A DNA stretch of 64,000 bases from Syntrophus sp. (in: bacteria) (GCA_013824835.1 PNOM01000006.1:1-64000); one strand, 5' to 3'; positions 1 through 9,263 are shown, counted from the first letter of the stretch. Notes: generated from the sequence alone by a model not told the origin. Made by a program: numbers and translations.

Positions 1-224
1 AATGCAATTGGCTGTACGCTGTTTGTCTATTAAAATAATATGTATGCAAAATATTCTTGTTGATAAAAAACCTCAGATGAGGGATACTACTGTCTGGTAC
101 ATATATACGCTAATTCTACTAAAACGATTCAGGGACCTTTAAGTTCGAGAAGCAGGAACTATGGAATTCGTTTTTAATAGAGCCATTACAAGGAGAAGTT
201 CTGTTAAAATCAAATAAGTCTGTA

Positions 225-1316
225 TTGCCCCCACTCATCATTAAAGATAAGCGGATCGCCCTTCCAATCATCCAGGGTGGAATGGGTGTAGGCGTATCCC
301 TCTATCCCCTTGCAAGCGCTGTAGCCAGTGAAGGTGGTGTCGGTATTGTATCAAGCGCATGCCTTGACCGGATTGTCTCAAAGAGAACGGGCAAGAAATT
401 CAATACATACGAAGCCGTTTATGAGGAAATAACACTCGCAAAATCAAAGGGCGGCTACGCGGGCATCAATATTATGGTTGCCCTGGCCAGGGATTTCAAT
501 GACACAGTCATGGCTGCTATTGACGCTCACGCAGATATTATCATATCAGGCGCCGGACTTCCCATGAATTTGCCCTCTATTAAACCCCCTAACGGAACTG
601 CCCTTGTACCTATAGTCTCGTCTTCCAGGGCGCTGGAACTCATATGCAAGAAATGGGAAAGATTGGGCTACAGACCTGATGCCGTTGTCCTGGAAGGACC
701 CCTCGCAGGAGGCCATCTCGGTTTCAGATTTGATCAGGTTTACGAAGAATCAAACAAGCTTGAGAATCTGCTTCCGCCGGTGAAGGATGCGGCTGAAAAA
801 CATGGTGGATTCCCGGTTATTGTTGCCGGCGGTATCTACACTCACGAGGACATTGCAAGATTCCTCAGAATGGGGGCCGATGGCGTCCAGATGGGCACCA
901 GGTTTCTCGCTACTGTAGAGAGCAGCGCTACGTCTCTCTACAAGCAAGCTGTCATTGATGCAAAAGAAAGCGACCTTTATGTGACGAACTGTCCCGGTTC
1001 TCCCTGCGGCCTGCCCTTCAGGGTATTAAAACAATCTCCCATGTTTGTCTCATCCCTGTTACGCCTGAGAAAACCGAAGTGCGACAAGGGTTACGTGCTC
1101 CTCAAAGACGCGAACAGCGTGTACAGTCAGTGTTCCGCAAAAGAGAATAACGAAGTCTCTTTTTGCATATGCAACGGTCTTCTCTCCTCCGCAGGGTATA
1201 ACCCCGGTGTAGAAGAACCTCTCTACACTGCAGGCACTACTGCGTGGAGAGTGAACGAAATAACTACCGTGAAGAAACTTATGGATGAACTATCCGGAAA
1301 GACTCCCGCAGAATAA
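225..1316 (+). CDS. Nitronate monooxygenase-family flavoprotein (NPD/FabK-like)
   Basis: TIM-barrel FMN protein of the 2-nitropropane dioxygenase/nitronate monooxygenase family, which oxidises alkyl nitronates; close relatives are FabK-type enoyl-ACP reductases. The N-terminal IIQGGMGVGVS segment and the central EGPLAGGHLGF segment (AGGH, flavin/active-site His region) are typical, followed by VAGGIY and MGTRFLAT phosphate-binding stretches. The C-terminal third is Cys-rich (CPGSPCG, then SFCICNG), as in a subgroup of this family. The listed TTG start has no Shine-Dalgarno; an AGGAG at 191-195 would instead fit an in-frame CTG at 201, adding eight residues. It stands alone, so the physiological substrate cannot be inferred from context. 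Confidence 0.85.
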   Translation: MPPLIIKDKRIALPIIQGGMGVGVSLYPLASAVASEGGVGIVSSACLDRIVSKRTGKKFNTYEAVYEEITLAKSKGGYAGINIMVALARDFNDTVMAAIDAHADIIISGAGLPMNLPSIKPPNGTALVPIVSSSRALELICKKWERLGYRPDAVVLEGPLAGGHLGFRFDQVYEESNKLENLLPPVKDAAEKHGGFPVIVAGGIYTHEDIARFLRMGADGVQMGTRFLATVESSATSLYKQAVIDAKESDLYVTNCPGSPCGLPFRVLKQSPMFVSSLLRLRKPKCDKGYVLLKDANSVYSQCSAKENNEVSFCICNGLLSSAGYNPGVEEPLYTAGTTAWRVNEITTVKKLMDELSGKTPAE

Positions 1317-1446
1317 CTCGAATAACTCTTCTAATAGATAATTAATTTAAAATATTCTTTGCCACACAAAATGTAATTGTAAAAAATCGATTGCAATCTT
1401 AATCACGACAACAAAATACAGCCCCCAATATTTTTTATAAAAATGC

Positions 1447-1475
1447 TTGACAACTTTACTTATATGTTATACATA
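1447..1475 (+). promoter_or_regulatory. Sigma70-like promoter of the riboswitch/PEP-CTERM transcript
   Basis: A perfect -35 TTGACA at 1447-1452 is followed by an AT-rich -10 region; TATACA at 1468-1473 gives 15 bp spacing and TACATA at 1470-1475 gives 17 bp. Transcription would begin about 40 bases before the riboswitch aptamer. An open frame begins on the TTG of this -35 box, but it merely reads through the promoter and the RNA leader. Confidence 0.6.
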
Positions 1476-1521
1476 TATTTACAATGCACTTATTAGTATT
1501 ACATTAGGAATAGTTCACTCA

Positions 1522-1609
1522 TCCGAAAAGGCCAAACCACCGGTAACGGTGGGACGGAAAGCCAACGGGTCTTTCATAAGACAGCCGAGCCGCCAGGGAG
1601 AACCGAGAG
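1522..1609 (+). promoter_or_regulatory. Cyclic di-GMP-I (GEMM-I) riboswitch
   Basis: The leader carries the GEMM-I signature in order: GGCCAAACCAC (1530-1540), a CCACCG/CGGTGG stem closed by a GTAA tetraloop (GNRA type, 1537-1552), GGGACGGAAAGCC (1551-1563), then ACGGGTC and GACAGCCGAGC forming the second stem (about 1565-1590), and a closing CCGAGAGG. This matches the c-di-GMP-I aptamer that binds the second messenger. It lies directly between the promoter and the PEP-CTERM gene, so c-di-GMP probably sets expression of that exported protein. I see no clear intrinsic terminator after the aptamer, so control may be at the ribosome binding site at 1621-1629. Confidence 0.88.
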
Positions 1610-1635
1610 GTTATTTTACAAAAAGGAGGTTCGGT

Positions 1636-2361
1636 ATGAAGGTAAAGGGTTTAATTCTAATGGTTGTGGTCTTGACCGTTTTTGTATGCACTGGGGTAGC
1701 CAGAGCCGATTTGTTCACCTTTTCAGGAGGTACCACAGGCTTTGGGATATATCAAACAGGATCAGGAGGTGAATTCACCACCACGCCGGATAGCGGACTC
1801 AGCTATATTCTCAACACTTACAATGCAAACGCCAGAATAGGTAACGCCTTTCAGACCTTTTGTCTGGAAACGAACGAAACCGCTTCTGGAGGTGGCACGT
1901 ATGGCGTTTCTCTTAGTAATGCAAGCGTTTACGGCGGTGTCGGCGGTACGGTAAACGGCAAAGATCCGCTGTCTATAGGCACGGCATGGCTTTATAGCCA
2001 GTTTGCAAAAGGTGCTTTGCAGGACTACAATTACACGGACCTGACGCAACGAAAGGTCTCAGCAGAAGCCTTCCAAAATACAATATGGTGGCTTGAGGGT
2101 GAGCTGACAACGAAACCGAACAATACCTTTACAAGCCAGGTTACCGCAAAGTTTGGAGAGGCAAATGCCATGAAGGATAATAATGGCGCATATGCCGTTC
2201 AGGTTGCAAATCTCTGGGAACAGGGCCATGTGGGTGAAGCAGGCTATCAAAAACAGGATGTGTTAGTCGCCAGTCCCGTTCCCATTCCACCCTCGGTATA
2301 TCTTCTTGGTGCAGGCCTTTTAGGGGTAGTATTTGCCCGGAAGAGGGCAAAAAAGGTTTAG
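1636..2361 (+). CDS. PEP-CTERM sorting-domain exported protein
   Basis: Secreted or surface protein of about 241 aa. It has an N-terminal signal peptide (hydrophobic core LILMVVVLTVFVCTG, cleavage near ARA), a Gly/Ser/Thr/Asn-rich body, and a C-terminal PEP-CTERM signal: VPIPPS, a short transmembrane helix (VYLLGAGLLGVVFA) and a basic RKRAKK tail. Such proteins are sorted by exosortase EpsH/XrtA and are linked to exopolysaccharide. The start ATG is fixed by AAAAGGAGG at 1621-1629; an upstream frame extension only translates the riboswitch. The body matches no enzyme I recognise. Control by c-di-GMP fits a biofilm or surface role. Confidence 0.85.
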   Translation: MKVKGLILMVVVLTVFVCTGVARADLFTFSGGTTGFGIYQTGSGGEFTTTPDSGLSYILNTYNANARIGNAFQTFCLETNETASGGGTYGVSLSNASVYGGVGGTVNGKDPLSIGTAWLYSQFAKGALQDYNYTDLTQRKVSAEAFQNTIWWLEGELTTKPNNTFTSQVTAKFGEANAMKDNNGAYAVQVANLWEQGHVGEAGYQKQDVLVASPVPIPPSVYLLGAGLLGVVFARKRAKKV

Positions 2362-2378
2362 ACAGGTCTCATTTTATC

Positions 2379-2430
2379 AAGTATACAACAGAGGCAGGGT
2401 CAGTACTGACTCTGCCTCTGTTGTATACTT
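2379..2430. terminator. Long hairpin after the PEP-CTERM gene
   Basis: Two 25-nt arms (2379-2403 and 2406-2430) are complementary with one mismatch and only two bases between them, beginning AAGTATACAACAGAGG. It lies 17 bases after the stop codon. There is no following T-run, so it may act as an mRNA-stabilising or bidirectional stop hairpin rather than a classical intrinsic terminator. Confidence 0.6.
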
Positions 2431-2514
2431 CAACCATTCTTCTTGCAAACAAGAGAGCGAAGGGAAAGTGTTGGACATTTGTACAGCGAAAGTAGTAAAT
2501 AAATAGAAAAGCTT

Positions 2515-2898
2515 ATGAAACAAATCCAGCAGATACGGGTAAGACCGGGAAAGTCAGGCTCTATTGTACTCATTGTCGTAGGGAGCCTTTTTTTTGTTTT
2601 TGGCACCTTTCTTACAGGCGCGGGCCTCGCAGACAGCTCAGAACGCGACCTTTGGATACTGTTATGGCTCTTCAGAATCATCTGGTGGGCAGTCTGTCTC
2701 TCCATGATCGCCTATGGTGTCCTTATGGTGGTTGGCAAAAAGCCTCCTGTAATGGTGGAGGCAGACATTGAAGGAAAAGATGGAGAAGGTGATTTCGATA
2801 CCCGTTTACGGAAGCTTGAAGCCCTCCGGACTGAAGGTCTGATCAGCCGGCAGGAGTACGACAACAAGCGGACAGAGATTATACAGGAGAAGTGGTAA
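2515..2898 (+). CDS. Small membrane protein with C-terminal SHOCT domain
   Basis: 127 aa. Two hydrophobic helices are visible (about residues 17-39, SIVLIVVGSLFFVFG, and about 48-73, LLWLFRIIWWAVCLSMIAYG). They are followed by a soluble tail ending in a short SHOCT-type helical hairpin (RLRKLEALRTEGLIS-RQEYDNKRTEII). SHOCT domains are small oligomerisation modules found at the ends of many bacterial membrane proteins. The function is unknown and the neighbours are unrelated. Confidence 0.7.
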   Translation: MKQIQQIRVRPGKSGSIVLIVVGSLFFVFGTFLTGAGLADSSERDLWILLWLFRIIWWAVCLSMIAYGVLMVVGKKPPVMVEADIEGKDGEGDFDTRLRKLEALRTEGLISRQEYDNKRTEIIQEKW

Positions 2899-2940
2899 GG
2901 GATAACCAGTCATTATACCCGGTTACCCCTTGCTGTTCGC

Positions 2941-2961
2941 TAACTTCTAACTTCTAACTCC
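2941..2961. repeat. Three tandem 7-bp repeats (TAACTTC)
   Basis: Three consecutive heptamers TAACTTC, TAACTTC, TAACTCC lie between two convergent genes. This is one of several period-7 arrays in the gaps of this window. Confidence 0.75.
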
Positions 2962-2975
2962 TGCAACACGTTATC

Positions 2976-4502
2976 CTAATCCGCCAAATCGCTGGTATCT
3001 TCTTTGCTGCCTGCAGCGGATGAAGCCCCTGTCTCTTCCGGAAAGGGCAGATGAAAATCATGGATCGTAGTATATTTTGCAATTAAATCTTTGGTATCCA
3101 CTACCCCGAGTTGCCCGAAGAGGAAAGCAAACTGGTCATAGAGATCCTCCGAAACCTTTGCCCGAACATCTTCCGGCATTGTCCATATCATCCATTTAAA
3201 AGGGCCTGTTGCCTGTTTCCGTGTGCTGTAGGCAAACTGGGCAAAGGTCTTGCCGGCCTTCCACTCTCCTCTGAATTTGTCGGCCAGAAACTGCTCTATG
3301 TCGCTCTGCGCGCCTTTTACCTTATAGACTCCGTTATCTAAGGTAATATTCTGAAAACCGGTGGCAAGATGTACCTCTACAGCTTTGTTTTTTGGAAATA
3401 GACTGAAAGCATTATTCGGCAGCGTTGATGCCCCGTGCTGAACCGAACCGGCCAATCCGTATTTCTTTCCAAAATCTGCTGCCATCTTCAATATGTCAAA
3501 GGCTATCGCCACATCGGCTACTGATCCGTCGGGAAGGGGTGTGCCTCCGTGGGCAGTACCATCATTCACAGCTATCTTGCGAATACCGAGGGCAGGGTCA
3601 ATTCCAAGCCGTTTCATATTTGCAATAATGCCTTCAGCGTATGCTTCAAGGTCTTCCTTTCTCGTATTCATCTTTCCCACTTCACCGGTCTCTCCCCCCA
3701 ATAACACGGTCCAGGGGATTCCAAGCTCTTTTTCGAGGGCTCTTACATCGGCGATTTTCTCGGCAGTAAGCTTTGCATTTTCTGCCTGCTGTTCTTCAAA
3801 GGAGAGATGCTCCTCGGTTCTTCGCTCAAAAGGTGACATATCAAGATCAATTGACCCGAAACCTGCGGCCAGTAACTCCTGGATAAGCTTATGGTGTGCA
3901 TTTATTTCCTTTGCTCCCGTTTCTCCGCCATCCCTGACCGGTTTGGATTTCAACTGCACATGGTCACCCTGCAGAAAAAGTGGACCCTCAAAACCTTCAA
4001 GCATTGCAGCGGCTTGAAGGACTGCGGCAAATTCCGCGGGGCTTTGATGAGTATAGCCCATTTCAGAGCGGGCGATCTCAATGATGAGGGCCCCGACCTT
4101 ATTATCATTGGCAGCTTTGAACAACGCCCGTGCAGTATCTAATGTGCCTACGCGAATATTGACTGCAGGAAAAGACATTTCTCTATTTATCCGGCCCTCT
4201 GCTATAGCAACATACGCTTCCTGCGGTGAGGCCAGCTTTACGTTCAGTTGCTGTGCACCTTCGCCTATTATCCATCTGGATAATGCCTGCACATCCGCCG
4301 GTGCGCTCCTGTCGCCAAAATCCGCCGCATTGGCCGCCAAAGTCGGCAATGAAGCCTTAAAGGCATCCACATTATCAATATGAAGGGCGCCTTTACTGAT
4401 AGTTGCGCCTTTTAAACCATCACCTATAAGATCCGCCCTGTTTGTAAACACCTTTATCGCCGATGTTTGATGAATCATGTTCGCTCCAATTCTTGCTGCC
4501 AT
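2976..4502 (-). CDS. Class II fructose-bisphosphate aldolase-family protein
   Basis: 508 aa, longer than standard class II aldolases (about 300-350). The central barrel has the metal/active-site stretches of this superfamily: LFLQGDHVQ (about 175-183), GFGSIDLDMS, GGETGEVG, IAVNDGTAHGG and GSVQHGAST. A Zn-dependent retro-aldol activity on a sugar bisphosphate is the family expectation, but the extended N- and C-termini put it in the atypical branch annotated only as aldolase. The start is supported by AAAAGGAGGAAATAAAATG on the minus strand. It is separated by about 145 bp from lolD, so it probably has its own transcript. Confidence 0.75.
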   Translation of the reverse strand: MAARIGANMIHQTSAIKVFTNRADLIGDGLKGATISKGALHIDNVDAFKASLPTLAANAADFGDRSAPADVQALSRWIIGEGAQQLNVKLASPQEAYVAIAEGRINREMSFPAVNIRVGTLDTARALFKAANDNKVGALIIEIARSEMGYTHQSPAEFAAVLQAAAMLEGFEGPLFLQGDHVQLKSKPVRDGGETGAKEINAHHKLIQELLAAGFGSIDLDMSPFERRTEEHLSFEEQQAENAKLTAEKIADVRALEKELGIPWTVLLGGETGEVGKMNTRKEDLEAYAEGIIANMKRLGIDPALGIRKIAVNDGTAHGGTPLPDGSVADVAIAFDILKMAADFGKKYGLAGSVQHGASTLPNNAFSLFPKNKAVEVHLATGFQNITLDNGVYKVKGAQSDIEQFLADKFRGEWKAGKTFAQFAYSTRKQATGPFKWMIWTMPEDVRAKVSEDLYDQFAFLFGQLGVVDTKDLIAKYTTIHDFHLPFPEETGASSAAGSKEDTSDLAD

Positions 4503-4648
4503 TTTATTTCCTCCTTTTAAACCGTATTAGAGAACTGGTAGGAATTTGCTCTTCAGCATACAATAAAAGTAACAAATAAAAACGAATTTCTCAATACGTA
4601 CGTGTCGATTCACAATGATAATAAAGCAGCGCCTGATGTCATTCTCCT

Positions 4649-5332
4649 TTACGGGATCGGGAAGAGCTCCCCGTCCACCATATTGAACCTTCTCCTCCCG
4701 AGAGCGCCTATTTCAGGGTCATGGGTAACGAGTATGAGGGTGGAGGAGAGACGTTCGTTTATGGAGAGGATATATTCAAGCACCTCTTTCCCTGTCTTTC
4801 TGTCCAGGTTCCCTGTCGGTTCATCGGCAAGGATGAGCTCCGGTTCGTTCACCAGAGCTCGCGCAGTGGCAACCCGCTGCTGTTCCCCACCGGAAAGCTC
4901 TCCGGGTTTATGGTCCTTTCGTGCGGTGAGACCCATAATATCGAGGAATGCCTCAGCCTTTGCCGTAACATCAGCCATATTCATCCGCCGTATAAGGAGG
5001 GGCATCCTGATGTTTTCAATTACATTAAAATCCTGAAGGAGGTGATAAAACTGAAAGACAAATCCGACCTTCTCATTCCTGAACCTGCTTGCCTCCTCCT
5101 CTGTAAACCGCTGAACATCCTGCCCTCTGAAAAATATCTCCCCCTCAGTCGGCTGATCAAGGGTGCCGAGGATATGGAGAAATGTGCTCTTTCCTGCTCC
5201 TGATGGTCCCATAATAGTAATAAAATCGCCTTGTTCTACATCAAGATTAACGCCTTTTATCACGTTTATCTCTAAACCGTTCTTTTTGTATGTCTTTTTG
5301 AGCCCTTTTACGCTCAGGATTGTATTACTCAT
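4649..5332 (-). CDS. lolD: Lipoprotein-releasing ABC transporter ATPase LolD
   Basis: 227-aa ABC ATPase of the LolD/MacB family, which powers release of outer-membrane lipoproteins from the inner membrane. Walker A GPSGAGKS is at residues 42-49, signature LSGGEQQR near 144, and Walker B LILADEPTGNLD near 164-175; the NLDRKTG sequence is typical of LolD. It overlaps the 3' end of the lolC/E permease gene by 8 bp, so the two are translationally coupled and form one exporter. Confidence 0.92.
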   Translation of the reverse strand: MSNTILSVKGLKKTYKKNGLEINVIKGVNLDVEQGDFITIMGPSGAGKSTFLHILGTLDQPTEGEIFFRGQDVQRFTEEEASRFRNEKVGFVFQFYHLLQDFNVIENIRMPLLIRRMNMADVTAKAEAFLDIMGLTARKDHKPGELSGGEQQRVATARALVNEPELILADEPTGNLDRKTGKEVLEYILSINERLSSTLILVTHDPEIGALGRRRFNMVDGELFPIP

Positions 5333-6524
5333 ATCGCAATGTCTCCACAGGATCTATTTTTGCAGCCCTGTACGAAGGATACAGGGTCGAGAGAATACAG
5401 ATGCAGGTCGTTACAAGGGCCAGGAGAAATACGTCAAAGAGACTGATCTTCATGGGCAGGGCACTGATATAATAGATGTCTTTCGGCAGGGTTATGATTT
5501 TATAGGTCTGCTGAATCTGGCAGATCAGGTACCCGCCCAGAGAGCCTATGAGTGCCCCCACGATACCTATGGTGATACCTTCCACCATAAATATCTGCAT
5601 AATACTCCTCTTTTTGGCACCTATGGCCTTAAGGATGGCAATATCTTTCTGTTTCTCCATAACCGTCATGATAAGAGAGCTTACAATATTAAAACTTGCC
5701 ACTAATATAATAAGGGCCAGGATGATAAACATGGCGATCTTCTCCAGTTTGAGGGCAGAGAAGAGATTCTTGTTCATCTCGATCCATGTCCGGGCAAGAT
5801 AACCGGGGCCAAGACGTTTCCCCAGATTCTTCTGCACCTCCCCTGCCTTATACACATCTGCCAGCTTTACTTCTATGCCGGTCACACCAACGCCGATCAT
5901 ACTCTCCACATCATCAATGGACATGATAATAAGGGTATTGTCAATTTCATACATTCCTGTCTCAAAGATGCCGCCAACCCGCATCTTCAGTGTCTCCGGC
6001 ACCGCGCCCATAGGAGAAACACCGCCAAAGGGGACCATAAGGTTAAAGGCATCGCCGTAGTTGAGCCCCATATGTTTCGCCAGTTCTTTTCCCATGAGGA
6101 TGTTGCCCTTCCTGTTCAGGGCATCGATCCGCCCTTCCTGGAGCAGGCCTTCGAGGAATTTCACATCATTCCCCCGCAGACCCTTTACCGCAACTCCTGA
6201 GAGTTGCTTCCTGTTCTGCACCATACCCTGAAAAGCCACAAAAGGGAATGCCTGGGTCACACCCGGGGTACTTTTAACCGTATCTACAACCCTCTGGGAC
6301 TCCTTCATTTCTCCCTTCAGGTCGAGGATCAGGATGTGGGGGTTGATCCCGAGGATACGATCCCTGATCTCATCCTGAAACCCTGTCATCACGGCAATGA
6401 CCACGATAAGGGCCATCACCCCTATAGCAATCCCTGCCACTGATATCCAGGTAGTAAAGGATATAAAGGCCTCTTTTCTCTTGGACCGCAGGTATCGTAA
6501 CCCTATGCTTGTTTCGTAGTTCAT
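5325..6524 (-). CDS. lolC: Lipoprotein-releasing system permease (LolC/LolE family)
   Basis: 399 aa with the LolC/E layout: N-terminal LRYLRSKRKEAFISFTTWISVAGIAIGVMAL transmembrane entry, a large periplasmic domain (about 45-265), and three C-terminal helices with the FtsX-domain motif MTVMEKQKDIAILKAIGA. Only one permease gene is present, so it may act as a homodimer (LolF type), as in many bacteria outside the gamma group. It overlaps lysS by 4 bp (ATGA) and lolD by 8 bp. Exact assignment to LolC or LolE is not possible from sequence. Confidence 0.9.
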   Translation of the reverse strand: MNYETSIGLRYLRSKRKEAFISFTTWISVAGIAIGVMALIVVIAVMTGFQDEIRDRILGINPHILILDLKGEMKESQRVVDTVKSTPGVTQAFPFVAFQGMVQNRKQLSGVAVKGLRGNDVKFLEGLLQEGRIDALNRKGNILMGKELAKHMGLNYGDAFNLMVPFGGVSPMGAVPETLKMRVGGIFETGMYEIDNTLIIMSIDDVESMIGVGVTGIEVKLADVYKAGEVQKNLGKRLGPGYLARTWIEMNKNLFSALKLEKIAMFIILALIILVASFNIVSSLIMTVMEKQKDIAILKAIGAKKRSIMQIFMVEGITIGIVGALIGSLGGYLICQIQQTYKIITLPKDIYYISALPMKISLFDVFLLALVTTCICILSTLYPSYRAAKIDPVETLRYE

Positions 6525-7984
6525 GGTCTTAAGAGAGGGAAGAGAATGACCTCCCGTATGGATTGACTGTCGGTGAGGAGCATAGTCAGCCGGTCTATCC
6601 CTATACCCTCCCCTGAAGTGGGGGGAAGACCGTATTCAAGGGCAGTTATATAATCCTCGTCCATCATTGCCCCTTCCTCTTTCTCTTTGATCTGCTCCAG
6701 GAAACGGGCTGCCTGGTCTACAGGATCATTCAGTTCATTGAAGCCATTCGCGATCTCCATGCCGGACATATAAAGCTCGAATCTCTCTGTAAACTCCGGC
6801 TGTTCCTTGTTTCTCTTGGCAAGAGGGGAGACCTCCACAGGATACTGGGTAATAAACGTGGGTTGAATAAGGAGTTTCTCGCAGAGTTCTTCGAAGATCA
6901 TCGTGATGAGCTTGCCTCTTGTCTCCTTTTCCGCCCCCTCAATTTCAAGGCCTTTCGCAAAAGAAATGAGCGCCCCCATATCCTTTGCCTCCTCAAGGTC
7001 AAAACCGCCGAACTCCTTCAAGGCATCCACCATGGTGATCTTCCGCCACGGCGGGGTAAAATCGATTTCCTGTTCGCTATAAATCACTTTATAGGAGCCG
7101 AAGAGTTCATACACGAGAGAGGATATCATATCCTCGGTAAGGGCCATGTTATCCTCATATGTGGCATAGGCCTGGTAGAATTCAACCATGGTGAACTCCG
7201 GGTTATGCCGTACTGAGATGCCTTCATTCCGGAAATTCCTGTTCAGTTCAAAGACCCTTTCAAGGCCCCCGACTACAAGCCGCTTCAGGTATAATTCAGG
7301 GGCAACCCTGAGATAGAGGTCCATTCCGAGGGCATTGTGATGGGTGACAAAGGGTTTTGCCACAGCACCTCCGAGAATAGTGTGCATCATAGGCGTCTCC
7401 ACCTCGATGAAATCCCTTTTGGCAAAATAATTTCGTATAAAGGCAATGATTTTTGCCCTTTTTATGAACACATCCTTAACCCGGTCATTCACGATCAGGT
7501 CAAGGTATCTTTTTCTGTAGCGTTCTTCCACATCCTTGAGACCATGCCATTTTTCAGGCAGGGGCTGGAGAGATTTGGTAAGAAGTTTTATCTCTTCAGC
7601 AAGGATTGTCAGCTCACCGGTCTTTGTCTTGAAAACCCTGCCCGTCACCCCGATGATATCAGCAATATCGAACTTTTTGAAGACATCATAGGCAGGTGTT
7701 TTGAGGATGTCTTTTCTCGCGTAGAGCTGAATCCTGCCTTTCCGGTCCTGGATATGCAGAAAGGTGCTCTTGCCGAAATCCCTGAAGGCCATGATCCGAC
7801 CGGCCACCGATACCCGCTCCTCTATTTTTTCCAGCTCATCATGGTCTAAGGCGCTGAATCTCTCCTCCACATCAAGGGTCGTAGCATAGGGGCCCCTGTC
7901 CTGGGGATAGGTCTCAATACCAAGTTCCCTCAGCTGTTTCTCTTTTTCTTTTCTCACTGCTACCAGTTCGTTTACAGGTTCCAT
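6521..7984 (-). CDS. lysS: Lysyl-tRNA synthetase, class II
   Basis: 487 aa, the usual bacterial LysS length. The N-terminal OB-fold anticodon-binding domain (about 55-150, VSVAGRIMAFRDFGKSTFLHIQD) is followed by the class II core with motif 2 FRNEGISVRHNPEFTMVEFYQ (about 254-274) and motif 3 GEGIGIDRLTMLL near the C-terminus. It charges tRNA-Lys. It lies 10 bp after rimO and overlaps lolC/E, within the minus-strand housekeeping operon. Confidence 0.97.
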   Translation of the reverse strand: MEPVNELVAVRKEKEKQLRELGIETYPQDRGPYATTLDVEERFSALDHDELEKIEERVSVAGRIMAFRDFGKSTFLHIQDRKGRIQLYARKDILKTPAYDVFKKFDIADIIGVTGRVFKTKTGELTILAEEIKLLTKSLQPLPEKWHGLKDVEERYRKRYLDLIVNDRVKDVFIKRAKIIAFIRNYFAKRDFIEVETPMMHTILGGAVAKPFVTHHNALGMDLYLRVAPELYLKRLVVGGLERVFELNRNFRNEGISVRHNPEFTMVEFYQAYATYEDNMALTEDMISSLVYELFGSYKVIYSEQEIDFTPPWRKITMVDALKEFGGFDLEEAKDMGALISFAKGLEIEGAEKETRGKLITMIFEELCEKLLIQPTFITQYPVEVSPLAKRNKEQPEFTERFELYMSGMEIANGFNELNDPVDQAARFLEQIKEKEEGAMMDEDYITALEYGLPPTSGEGIGIDRLTMLLTDSQSIREVILFPLLRP

Positions 7985-7994
7985 GTCCTTCCTC

Positions 7995-9263
7995 CTATAT
8001 CTCCACTATAACATCATAATCGAGGGTTTTCACTATTTTACCTTCCCTGATCTCTCCGATTTTGCCCTCGCCTTTTATAAAGGCTATCCCGTCAATATCC
8101 GGGGCCTGGATGAGGAGCCTCCCTGTTTTGTGTTCTTCTTCCTCGCCCTCAATAATTACCTTCATGGTCCTTCCTACGAGCCGCGCAAGGCGTCTCTTCG
8201 AAATTTCCTGCTGTATTTCCATGATTTTATTATATCTTTCCTGTTTGACACCCTTTTTTATATGCCCTTTCATTGTTGAGGCACGGGTACCCTCTTCCTT
8301 TGAGTAGGTAAATGCGCCCAAGGCGTCAAACTCCCATTTTCGAATGAATGCGCAGAGATTGAGAAAATCCTCTTCCGTCTCACCAGGAAATCCGATAATC
8401 AGGGTGGTTCTAAGGGTCATATCGGGCAGTTTTGTCCTCATCTCCAAGAGGAGCCTTTCAAGTTGCTCCTTTGAATGCCCTCTACCCATACGGTTCAGGA
8501 TCGAATCTTCCGAATGCTGTATGGGCATGTCCATATAGGGTATGATACGCTCTTCCCTGCCCATGATATCAAGGAGTTCCCCGTCTATACCCCTGGGGTG
8601 CATATAGAGAAGCCGTATATAATAATCGCCTTCTACGGCGAGTAGTGATGTCAGAAGCTCTTTGAGGTTTGTGCCCGAACCTTTCCCATAGGCCGTAATA
8701 TCCTGGCCTATGATGTTGATCTCCCTGAAGCCCTGCCCAACAAGCCACTTAAATTCCTCTTTTACGTTCTCCGGGCTTCTGCTTGTCAGGGGTCCCCGGA
8801 TATACGGTATGGTACAGTAGCTGCACCTGTTATCACAGCCCTCCTGTATCTTCAAATAGGCAGAAGGGATGCTCGTCAGCACCCGTCTCGGAAAGGTCTC
8901 AGCAAAAGCACCCTCCTTCAGAAGGATGCCCTTGCTGTCAATCAGGCGGCCAATATCACCATAGGATGTCCTGCCCACAAAGAGATCAACCTCAGGGAGC
9001 AGTTCTTGTAAACTGTCCTTATAACGCTCTACAAGACAGCCCGTCACTACCAGCTTTCTCCCCATGGACTCCGCAATCTGTGCCTCTTCAAGGACGGTTT
9101 CAATAGATTCCTTTGCTGCATCTGCAATAAAGGCGCAGGTATTAATGATTATTGTGTCGCAATCCTCTGAAAGGCTGTGGCCTTCCTGCTCCAGCTTATG
9201 AGCGATATATTCGGATTCCACAAGATTTTTCGGACATCCGAGACTGACGATCTTAAACTTCAA
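7995..9263 (-). CDS. rimO: Ribosomal protein S12 methylthiotransferase RimO
   Basis: Radical-SAM methylthiotransferase of about 422 aa that modifies an Asp of ribosomal protein S12. It has the UPF0004 N-terminal domain with SLGCPKNLVES, NTCAFI and TGCLVERY Cys ligands for one 4Fe-4S cluster, the radical-SAM CxxxCxxC motif in GCDNRCSYCTIPYIRG, and a C-terminal TRAM domain. An upstream GTG at 9272 overlaps the Shine-Dalgarno AAAAGGAG; the TTG at 9263 has proper 8-base spacing and gives the usual MKFKIVSLGC start, so I chose it. Confidence 0.95.
   Translation of the reverse strand: MKFKIVSLGCPKNLVESEYIAHKLEQEGHSLSEDCDTIIINTCAFIADAAKESIETVLEEAQIAESMGRKLVVTGCLVERYKDSLQELLPEVDLFVGRTSYGDIGRLIDSKGILLKEGAFAETFPRRVLTSIPSAYLKIQEGCDNRCSYCTIPYIRGPLTSRSPENVKEEFKWLVGQGFREINIIGQDITAYGKGSGTNLKELLTSLLAVEGDYYIRLLYMHPRGIDGELLDIMGREERIIPYMDMPIQHSEDSILNRMGRGHSKEQLERLLLEMRTKLPDMTLRTTLIIGFPGETEEDFLNLCAFIRKWEFDALGAFTYSKEEGTRASTMKGHIKKGVKQERYNKIMEIQQEISKRRLARLVGRTMKVIIEGEEEEHKTGRLLIQAPDIDGIAFIKGEGKIGEIREGKIVKTLDYDVIVEI

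Noticed and set aside
161-217. Short leader ORF before the nitronate monooxygenase gene
   Set aside because: Eighteen codons, no RBS, no recognisable attenuator structure.
1447-1635. N-terminal extension of the PEP-CTERM protein starting at TTG 1447
   Set aside because: It translates the -35 box and the riboswitch; a strong RBS and signal peptide begin at 1636.
3493-4383. Plus-strand ORFs opposite the aldolase gene
   Set aside because: Antisense shadows of a well-supported minus-strand gene, rich in Ser/Pro and without motifs.
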